DNA of 64,000 bases. It comes from Podarcis raffonei. Taxonomy: Eukaryota > Chordata > Lepidosauria > Squamata > Lacertidae. The notes below the pieces were generated by a model, which did no database searches, was not told the DNA's origin, and saw only the letters and a program-made list of their open reading frames with translations. Positions 46,968 to 64,000 of the stretch are shown here, piece after piece. Location of the stretch: positions 20,312,069 to 20,376,068 of the forward strand of contig NC_070607.1 in NCBI RefSeq assembly GCF_027172205.1. Direction: 5' to 3'. How positions within the stretch are numbered: position 1 is the first letter of the stretch; every line of letters starts with the position of its first letter. The translations under genes and the position numbers were made by a program.

Positions 46968-47600
46968 GGCGTCGCCGGAGAGGGGCGACTCCCGCTCACA
47001 CCGAAACAGCGGTCGGCCGAGTAAGCCTCTCGGGGACAGCGCTGCCGAGCCGAGCTCCGCCAACCGCCAACAAGATGGCGGCCGCTGCGGAAGTGACGGA
47101 AGGGCCTTCCCGGGCTCGGGCGGCCAATCAGAGCGGCGGGCGCTGGCGGAAGTGGGCGGTTGGGCTGAGGCTGCGCATACGTTAGGGCGGCGGCAGCAGT
47201 GGCGCTTCAGATACGGCTCCGAGAGTACGAAGAGCGGGACTTAAGCGCTTCACCTCAGAGTGGGCCGCACCGTTTCGATATGCGCCCGGGCCAGCTGGGG
47301 TGAACGGTGAAAGGCCTCTGGACGAGCCAGTTCCGTTTCGCTGCTCGGAAAATGCCCTTTGGGAAGGAAGAGGAGTGAAAACACCGCTTCTTCCCACAAA
47401 ACACACACGTTGCTTTTCTTTAAAGTAGAAATTATCCGGAGACGAGAAGCAGGCTGCGGCCTTCGAGTTTTCGAAAGTAGAGGCGCCCCTTGTCCCTTTG
47501 CCTAAAATGTCAAGTGTTGGTAGTCTGTTACAAATAGCCTTGTCAAAGCCAAGAGGTGGTCGTGTGGGTTTGTAATAATAAGAAAAATCCACTCAGTTTG
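46590..47600. promoter_or_regulatory. CpG island: shared PRPF38B/HENMT1 promoter region
   Basis: GC-rich, CpG-dense stretch covering PRPF38B exon 1 and extending about 600 bp upstream, toward HENMT1. It contains CAAGATGGCGGCCGC near 47071 (a YY1-type CCATCTTG/CAAGATGG motif) and GGAAGTGACGGAAG and GGAAGTGGGCGG (ETS/SP1-like). A bidirectional promoter is inferred from layout; the HENMT1 5' non-coding exon is not located. Confidence 0.72.
46620..46967 (-). CDS. PRPF38B: PRPF38B exon 1
   Basis: 348 nt, 116 codons, ATG to a GTGAGC donor after EIYFK, phase 0. The glutamine-rich N-terminus is likely variable between species. Confidence 0.96.
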
Positions 47601-47721
47601 CAGCAAGCCTTTTATTAGGTTAAGTAAAACTTTGCAAAATACTGTGCAAGGTTTATTTGTTTTTGTTTTATAGATCGCTAGGACTCTTCTTCAGGCTGGA
47701 TTGGAAGGTAAACAGGACCAG

Positions 47722-47822
47722 GGGAGCCTAGCTGATTGTTATTGTTGTTATTATTATTATTATTTGTTACATTTGTATACTGCCCTCCATCCAAAGATTC
47801 CTGGGTCGTTTTAATTCTGGAT
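47722..47822 (-). mobile_element. L2/CR1-type LINE 3' tail relic
   Basis: ATTATTATTATTATTTGTTA then ACATTTGTATACTGCCCTCC is the reverse complement of a common LINE 3' UTR end with an (AAT)n tail. Confidence 0.55.
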
Positions 47823-48195
47823 GTGGGTGGAGGTAGCAGTCATTCAAAGGAGACTATTAGGTGCTGTGCAGGTTTCAGAATGCGCTTAAATCTTCTGTGA
47901 AGGTGCATTCAGTAGCCCCATATTTGAAACTATAATTGGTACTTATAAATGTAAAATCCAGCTGTTCCAAGTCTCTTCACTAATAAGTGAAATGCACAGG
48001 TTCCTTGGTAGGTGGAAAATGAGAACAAAGAGAATCTAGGCAGGTTTATTATTATTATTATTATTATTAAAATATAGAATATAAAAATTAGGTGGTGTGC
48101 TAGGCTTACATTTATTTAAGAGCAGCAAAATTGGGCAGTAGATCTATGGTACAACCCTAGGCATATTGACTCAAAAATAGGTCTCATTGAGTTTA

Positions 48196-48465
48196 AAGGT
48201 AAAGGTCCACTCATGGACAACTCTGGAGTTGTGGCACTCATCTCGCTTTATTGGCCGAGGGAGCCAGCATACAGCTTCCGGCTCATGTGGCCGGCATGAC
48301 TAAGCCGCTTGTGGTGAACCAGACCAGCGCACGGAAACGCCGTTTACCTTTCTGCCGGAGTGATACCTATTTATTTACTTGCACTTTGACGTGCTTTCGA
48401 ACTGCTAGGTTGGCAGGAGCAGGGACCGAGCAACAGGAGCTCACCCTGTCGCAGGGATACCTGCG
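48196..48465 (-). mobile_element. Sauria-type SINE, 5'-truncated
   Basis: 270-bp minus-strand copy whose tRNA-like head is mostly missing. The 9-bp repeat TTGAGTTTA flanks it at 48187-48195 and 48466-48474. It sits inside a copy of the near-palindromic repeat of about 80 bp, whose halves are at 48145-48195 and 48475-48510. Confidence 0.88.
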
Positions 48466-48651
48466 TTGAGTTTACTTGCTTCCAAATAGGGAGATTGCAG
48501 CCTAAATCTAGGGACCTTTATTGTGGCGCTTCAAGGTTCCTTTTTTCTAATGCTGTGCGAATGGCATATGTTTTGGTGAACTAGAACCCCCTTCGTTGGA
48601 TGTAGGACATGAAGGTGATGGTTTTCCCCTGCTGCTTGTTCCAACCATAGG

Positions 48652-48930
48652 AACATAGAAAGCTGCCTTATATCGAGACAGACAATTGATCCACCTTGTT
48701 CAGTACAGTATTGTCTACATGGATTTATTTATTTATCTTATTAAATTTCTCTTCCACCCTCCATCACAGGGCAGTTTACAATATAAAAAAGCAAACATAC
48801 ATAATGTAGTGACAAATAAAAACATTGGCCCTCCCCACACAGAATGTCTCGAGATTTGGGGGATTAAACCAGGGACTTGCATACAAATCACATGCTCTGC
48901 CACTGAGCTATGGCCCCTTCTCCATCTTGG
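48652..48930 (-). mobile_element. tRNA-derived SINE with internal insertion
   Basis: The minus-strand head GGCCATAGCTCAGTGGCAGA, GCATGTGATTTGTATGC and CCTGGTTTAATCCC has clear A and B boxes. The far end reads AAGGCAGCTTTCTATGTTCC. About 110 bp of TTTATTTATTTATC-type sequence at about 48722-48830 is not part of the usual element. Confidence 0.75.
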
Positions 48931-49009
48931 ATTCAGAAGTATGCTTCCTCTGATCTTGATTTCATGTATGTTGGAGTGAACTGTAGTCCAGAGAAACCTA
49001 GGCTTCAAA

Positions 49010-49095
49010 ATTATAGCACGATCCTATCTAATCGGAAGCAAGTCCTGTTGAGTTCGGTGGGGCATACTCCCAAATGTGTGTGCATAGAATTGAGC
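49010..49095. repeat. Near-palindromic dispersed repeat of about 80 bp
   Basis: ACGATCCTATCTAATCGGAA, GCAAGTCCTGTTGAG and TGTGTGCATAGAATTGA blocks form an inverted layout around CCTGTTGAGTTCGGTGGGG. Other copies are listed in the findings. Confidence 0.6.
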
Positions 49096-49890
49096 TTAAA
49101 TTCATTAGCCTTTAGTATAGTGCCAGAAGGATCTTTCTTATAGCTAAATAGCTGCTGCAGAATGCCTCCTGATTGCACCGTAAATTTTAAAAAAGCAGAA
49201 GAGAAACAAGTATTTTTTTTATAAAAAAAGCAAGGAATAGTGCTGTGCAAATAAAGAAGCATTCAGAGCAGAATCCTATCTATTGAACTTGGGGGTGTTA
49301 TGGAGCAGACTGACAGGAGAAATAGTGCCCAATTTCGGGGCTGGGTACAGTGTGTAATGTGAGCCTGCTCACTTAACATTTCTTCTGTCTCAGTGTGTTT
49401 AGAGACAGCGTTTATCACAATTATTTCAGTTGTCCTGAAAGCTAGACATTTGCCAGTCAGAGACAGCCTCAGCACAGGAAAAAGAAAACTATATTTCCCC
49501 TTATTTAGTATTTTGTCAAGAAGCTTCTGGAACATTTTAATGAGACAACCTCATAAAATCATTGAAAAAGCAGCGTTGCCAGTAACGTCAAAACATTTTT
49601 TTATAATTTTGTAGTTCATACTAATTAGACTTGCCAACCGTCTGTTCACAGCAGGTGCAATGCCTGAACAGTACTAAAATGTGGTATGTGCTGCATGCTG
49701 GATTTATTTAAAATTATGGCTATTAATAAAGAACAAATTAACATTTATACCTTAATCTTAAAACATATTTACTCAGAGGCAATGCATGTAGATTACAGTA
49801 TGGCTTACTTCCAAGTGCATGTGCTTAAGAAAGAGCAATTAGCCTTTTCAAGTGTTAAACAATTATGCAATGGGAAATGATGGTAGTAAC

Positions 49891-50491
49891 CGGTGCTTTT
49901 TCTCAGCTGGAGTGCTCCGGAGCACAGTTCTGGCACCTCTTGTGGGGAGGGGGGTGCCATTGCGGGCTGGCTCCAGCCCCTGCCTACTTACTGCCTTTAT
50001 GTACTTCTGAGAAGCCCAAAACGAACATTTCAAGGGAATCTGACCTGTGTGTGCAAGTCTACTTTTTAAAAGATTTATGACTCCACCTAGCTCCTAGCTG
50101 TGATTGGTCAAGCTGCAGGGCCAATTTGTATTTCCTTTTCTTCGATGTGTCTGACATGTAGCGGTGGTGGGATTTAGGGTTTTCAGCCAGACCTCTACCA
50201 TTGCATGAATGCATGAGTGTTTGTGTAAGGGCTCTTCCGAGTTGCTCTAGTCATCTGTCTGAATCTTAAGAGAACTTGGGGGGGCATTTATTTGACCTGC
50301 ACCAGAACCAAGGGTGACCCCCAAACCAGCTAGAGAGATAGCTTGCTGTAATTTTTAGCACCTCTGTGGGTGGTGAACGTTCCTGTTGCAAAACCAGCAT
50401 CTGTTCAGAGCTACCTCGAGTCACCCAGTGACTTACTGTAACAACTTCATGGTGAATTCCAGCACCTATTTTTCTTGAAAAAGAAGCACTG
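49891..50491. mobile_element. hAT-type element, 601 bp
   Basis: Terminal repeats CGGTGCTTTTTCTC and GAAAAAGAAGCACTG, flanked by GTAGTAAC (49883-49890) and GTAGTAGC (50492-50499), 7 of 8 matching. No transposase frame is seen, so it is non-autonomous. It lies just upstream of the first HENMT1 coding exon. Confidence 0.87.
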
Positions 50492-50817
50492 GTAGTAGCC
50501 TCTTTTGCATTATTAACAATAACCAATAAACAAAAGGCTTTAATGTATGCATTAATAACATATTTTATATCAAAAGCTAGAAACTAATCTTGATGTTTGT
50601 ATCAAGTTTTGCCAACCAATTTCGTGGAGAAAAGATGTGAAGGAAATAAACACATGGGATACCAAAATGCTACCTGTCAAAATGGTGACAATTTTTGTGT
50701 TAGATTTCAGACTGAAAGGAAAGCAGGAGCCAAGAATGCTCAGGAATTTCCAAGCTGCAAAATAATTGTTATATAGTATTTCTAAAACATTCCTATCTTT
50801 TGTTTTTAGCCTTGGCT

Positions 50818-59119
<8,302 letters not shown>

Positions 59120-62100
59120 CAAATGCTTTCAAAAATACTTGCTCTTGGTACTACTTCGCAAACTGGAGTCCAGTGAGCAGAATTCTGCTAGTTGCTGGAT
59201 TTAAAAACTCAGCAGATTGGACTGGCTACTAAATACTTGGATCAGGTGCCATCTTTTTGTATTGAGGTGGGCTAGAATAAGATGTTCCTACCTAATTATT
59301 TTGATTGAGAAATAAACATGTACCTTCCTCAACCCAACTGCTTACAACAGTAGTTAGTAGAACAGAAGTCAGAAAACAGTTTTCTGTCTGTGAACAGAAA
59401 AAGTAATGTTTAAGATGCATTTTTGGAATTGGAAGGTGGTTTTGCAGAAGTTTGTGTACTATATTATGCAACACCACCATTATCAGTATCTTTATAGTAT
59501 AAGTTTAGTTGAGAACTAAATTAGTTGCTTAAGTTAATGCTAGGTGTAATGCTCTCTCTGTGTGTGCTTTTAAAATAGTTTTCTTCAGAACCATTCACAC
59601 TGTTCTATATAGAAATGGGTTTGTAGATACTGTCCAATAAGGACTTTCAAATAAGATTGTAGAATACTACTTGCTGAACAAAGTTGGAAAATACATTTGC
59701 TCAACTCATCCACAAACTGATTCTAACCCCCAAAGTACCAGAATAACCTTGGGGGACTGCTAGGTTTTGATTATAGAAAGGAGCAGCAGGGAGCAGCAGC
59801 AATTCTTTTCCTTAGTCTCAACCTTATAATGGTTTGATCAAGGAACTCATTCATCTAGCAGTACTGCAAACACCAGTCATAGGATAGCCTTATTAAAGCC
59901 TCAAGTAACTGAAGTTATGCCTTGCTTCCTGCATGTATTACCTGTTCAAGTATGCTTTTCTTTAATTACAGTAGTTGGTAAACAGATTGGCAAATGAGCA
60001 GATGTAGTTGTACATAAATATTGTTCCTGTGTAACAGTAAACAGCCTTTTCTAAACAAATATTAGACAATTCTATCTCACTAAGCTTGCAACAATTTCAA
60101 CCACCAGGTGGCATGCTTCTCCATAAAGCATTTGCTTGGCATCCTGTTCTCATCTAACAAAAAGGGATGCAGCTTTCCCCAATATTCCTATCACCACCAC
60201 CTTGGTAAAGAGTCAGAGGACGACTGCAGTGTTGTTTTTATACCAGAGGCAACAGACATGAGTGGGCAAGAGAAGAGATGGTTTGGTACCTTGTTGCTCT
60301 TTGACCTTTTCCCTAATTCACTGGTCACATTTAAAAATGCTAGGATAGATTATTGTTTTTTTACTTCTACCTTCTTAGAATGTAATGCTCTCTATTACAG
60401 TTGCACTGCAGCAGCTTTCTCCTTGTACTATAACCAGAACACTGCATCACTTCCCAGCCTGGCCCGATTCCAAGCCCTTGCAGAGCGTACAACCGTAGCC
60501 ACTAATTTTCCCTGGTGTTCTTTGCTATTATAGTGTCGCTTCAGAGGAATCATTTTTGGGATGAGAATAGAGAAGAAAACCCAGCAGTTTCTGCTAGGGC
60601 TTACTACATAAAATAGTCACTTAAATCACTTAAATAGTTCAAGACAATCCTGTTTGCAAAGTTTAGTTTAATCACTTCTTCAGTATTAGGATTGAAGGCA
60701 GTCTCTTCCCTGGACAGATAATCACCAAGTATTCCTTTCTACCAACACAAGTAGTAGTTACTGATCATGTTTACGATAAGCCCGTAAGCGTGGGGTGCCA
60801 GCTAAATTGCTGATGGAGATGTAGCTGCTCTGCAGAGGAAATGCGAGCTTTTCACAGAAATAACAAACAGGAACTTTTCTGCAGGTGGGACTCATAGAGG
60901 ATGACAAAAGGCAGTACAAAGGGGGGAACCACTAAAGCTGTGGCAAGGCCTCAGAATGGTGCTCTAAAACATGTTATATGTTTAGTATTTTTTGTCATCA
61001 AAGTTTTGTATTGTCTTACTACAGTGACAACCACTACAGCAGTTTACTTAGTGAATACCTAAAGTAAACTGCTTTAATAGTTATAATGGAAACAAAATGA
61101 GATACATTTTTTTGTCCCAAAGAATGATCAGTGTCGAAATGTTATTTAATACTGGAATATTTTGTTTTTCATGCTTTGGGGCTGTCATTTCTCTAGATTT
61201 TACAGAGTAAATAGATCATTCAACTTGTAATGTTTTAGAACAAAAGTACCTAACAAATCAAAATAGCATAAAAAGCATTTTGAGAAATCACAGCAATCTG
61301 TATCAGTGGAATTAATCATGATGACAGGGTATAAACACAGGTAGAAAATGTGAACCTAGCACAGGAAGAGAAAGCTGACTTTCCAGAATGTCTGCAAGTC
61401 AGGCCTCAATACAAAATGCAGTTTAATTTCCTCTAGCCTTTGAATCAGACTACTAAATTGTACAGAGGTTCCAATATAGATGAGCAAAGAAAGCAATGGA
61501 GCTAGAGAGGCTTAAATCATTAATTGATTCTCTTCTCTAGGAAAGGGAAGAGCCCTGGTTCTACCAAAAAAACATCTTGAATTTTTAAACTTGTAATAGA
61601 TCAGTATTAAACTTAGTACAAGGAATACAAAAGATTTATCAGGAAACCACCTGACCCAAACAACTGAACTATTCCTGTCTTGGGCCTTTTTTCTGCAGGG
61701 AAGTAACCTAAAAATGAGATACAGCTCCTCTCAAAATTTAGCCTGTATTCTTTTGACATACTATTTTGTATTAGAAAGAAGGAAGTGGAAAGATAACCCC
61801 ACTCCTTTTCAAGCTAATAATTTGGTGGGGATGGAATGCCATTCATTTGCTCCTTTCAATTTAATAAAGTGAAATTAGTTACAGTACTATTGCAAACACC
61901 CTTTGCATTTTGTTGTTTTGATTCTCTGTTCAGAAAAACAGCACATAAAATGCAGGTTGAAGACAAAACTTTTATTGAGTTTGTAAGACCACTTTACATC
62001 AAGTATTTTATGGTAAAAAAATCAGACTTTACTAAAAAATGTTAATTTTGGGTATCACTGTACAGTTTTCACAAAATGAATGCCATATATGAATATGAAG

Positions 62101-64000
62101 TTCATTTCCCATGTCTTGGGGACACAAATGGAATCACTTCATTAACATGGCTCAGTTGACTAAAGTGCATAATAGCTGTTTAATGAAACTATCATATGGA
62201 ATTCAAAAAAATTACCAGTGTGATGGGTACAAGAGAAATTGCCTTTGTGTAAGGTGTATTAAGTCAGGGAATGCAGGTATTTACACTAGGAGTGACCAAC
62301 ATTACATCTGAGTAAACAAGCAATACATAAAGTTTATTGAATGTTGAACATGATAGTTCCCTTGTAGTTAGTGACCTTAGTTTTTTTATCCCTTGTGTTC
62401 TTTCTCCCTTATGCCAATTTGTTCTCTCCAAATCACTCATCTTTTAGGACCGACACTTTTTAGAACTAGCATTTTTTCAACAAATTTGCACACTAGTTTA
62501 GTGACCTACTTAAACACACTAAGAGCAAACTCAATTTTACCTAGATCACTGTATGTTTCAAAGTAAGTTTTGTTGTGTATTCTCTTTGCATTATTTTAAC
62601 AGCAGCTTAAAAAATTAAATATTTACTTGAACTCAATTAGAACAATTCAGGCTAAATAAAATGTTTTATGAAGCAGTGACAAGTTACTTCCAGGTACCAT
62701 AATACAGAAGAAATGGTTCTCATTTTAACAATTCACACATATGATTTAAATAATAAGAATGAGTTGCGACATATCTCCAAGATACAAAATTCCTTCATTT
62801 AGCTAACAACTTAAATCTTTCATTATGTTTCTTGAGAAAGATAACAAACATTGACCAACTCCAGGGAATTCATAAGAACGTCAGTGTTCCACAAAGGTCA
62901 AGTAACTCTCTTTAGCTTACTCAAAGTTGTTTTGAAGATACTGATTAATTCTAGTGACTAACTTTTTTTGACATCTGAAGTCCACTACTAACTGTCAATA
63001 TGTTTCTGAATTGTTGGCAGCCTTCACTCCAAATCCCCAAAAAATTCTTTACAAAAATAAAATGGGTTGTTTATGCTGTCAGAAAATGCTTTGTCAAAAC
63101 TGTTGCATAGGCACATTACATGTTTCATTTGTTCAAATTTATATGTACCAGAAACTATTTATTCCACCAAAATCAATGAGTTCTGTCTTAACAACAGTTG
63201 AATGAAATGGACTAAAATGAGATGACTTAAAACAAGCTATGCAGACATTCTGCATGACCAGCACTGCACTGCACTATACCACATGTGTGGCAGTTGCAAA
63301 CACCAATGTGTGTATCAGGTAGAACAGGGCAGATACCTTTTAAATGGAGCAAGTACAGAGGTAAGTTATTTGCTCATATCCATGCCTCATTTACACTGGG
63401 CCTGAGTTAGCAATTCTAATTAAAATACAAGATTCTGGTTTCAGATGGGGTGAAGAAAATTATATAAAGTGCTTTTCTTGACAGCTTAAGCATAATAGCA
63501 GTTATGTTAGCTGTTTAATGGTTGTTCTTAAAGCTTTATAAGAAATCGTTCTGACCTCCTTTTTCCTCAGGAACAAGGCACTCTTTTAAGTGTTAAACGG
63601 TTTGATTTAATATTGTATGAGCTAAACAACATACTACTGTATGCCCTAAACTTTTTATTACTGCTTATTATTCAATGAGGTCACCTATGATGTAGTACTT
63701 TTATTTTTCAGTACACACCAAATGTCAGCAAGAATTATCTTTGAATACTATAAAGTTGTACTAAGGGTTCAAATCTTGTCAGCAGTGAGGACTGTGTAAT
63801 ACGATACAGATTTAATTTTGTGAAAGCTAGTCACTCATTTTAAGTAATAAACTAGTTCTCACATGTGACTTAGCCTTAAAGTTGCACACATTTGTAGCAG
63901 TATTTAATCCTATTTCTTTCAAAGCACAGCTGACTGGCTCACTTCCTTGAAGCAGCTGTTCCTATTTTGTAGCAATTCTAGTTTGACAGGAACAATTAAG
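59120..64000. other. HENMT1 downstream region; probable convergent 3' UTR on minus strand
   Basis: No coding exon is supported. The stretch is AT-rich and almost free of recognisable repeats, unlike the rest of the window. Minus-strand AATAAA signals occur at about 61973 (CTTTTATTGAG) and 62333 (GTTTATTGAAT). This would fit the long 3' UTR of a convergent gene, with FAM102B/EEIG2 expected by human synteny, but no coding sequence confirms it. Confidence 0.4.
59311..59316 (+). terminator. HENMT1: Candidate HENMT1 poly(A) signal
   Basis: AATAAA 192 nt after the stop codon in otherwise unremarkable 3' UTR sequence. Later signals are possible. Confidence 0.5.

Noticed and set aside
46968-47063. 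In-frame upstream extension of PRPF38B
   Set aside because: The upstream start would be TTG, not ATG, and the ATG at 46967 has a good context and matches the family N-terminus MANN.
60108-60533. 141-codon open frame after HENMT1
   Set aside because: No homology or domain is recognised, it is not conserved in style with neighbours, and it lies in probable 3' UTR sequence.

Overview
The window is vertebrate nuclear DNA. It has spliced genes with GT/AG introns, two CpG-island promoters and dense interspersed repeats. The repeats point to a squamate reptile, most likely a lizard: Bov-B-tailed tRNA-derived SINEs of the Sauria type, L2 LINE 3' ends with (ATT)n tails, a young 5'-truncated L1, short hAT elements, and many copies of a TA-flanked MITE group. 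I recognise this from memory of reptile repeats, not from a database search.

Four protein-coding genes are read, three of them complete. They match the block STXBP3 - FNDC7 - PRPF38B - HENMT1 of human chromosome 1p13. (1) STXBP3 (Munc18c, minus strand): exons 1-5 at 11478 down to 627; the rest lies beyond the left edge. (2) FNDC7 (plus strand): 13 coding exons, 14931-34828, with a signal peptide, a 19-nt microexon and nine fibronectin type III domains, each in its own phase 1-1 exon. (3) PRPF38B (minus strand): 6 coding exons, 46967-37028, with a PRP38 domain and a long RS tail. (4) HENMT1 (plus strand): 6 coding exons, 50818-59119, the piRNA 3'-end 2'-O-methyltransferase. All exon phases join into open frames of 830, 569 and 380 aa for the three complete genes.

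Layout: STXBP3 and FNDC7 are head to head (start codons about 3.5 kb apart). FNDC7 and PRPF38B are tail to tail (stop codons about 2.2 kb apart). PRPF38B and HENMT1 are head to head around a CpG island at about 46.6-47.6 kb. As I recall the human map, FNDC7 lies on the same strand as PRPF38B and STXBP3, so FNDC7 appears to be inverted here relative to its neighbours. From 59.1 kb to the right edge there is no coding exon I can support. Minus-strand poly(A) signals there suggest the 3' end of a convergent gene; FAM102B/EEIG2 is expected from synteny.

The genes do not form a pathway: STXBP3 acts in vesicle fusion, PRPF38B in splicing, HENMT1 in piRNA maturation, and FNDC7 is a secreted protein of unclear role. 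The most informative non-gene content is the mobile DNA. Many insertions still carry readable target-site duplications, and several are nested, which gives relative ages. The best cases are a MITE group with one shared terminus but at least five different interiors, a tRNA-Ile-derived SINE with a CR1-like tail, and a young L1 with a perfect 19-bp duplication.
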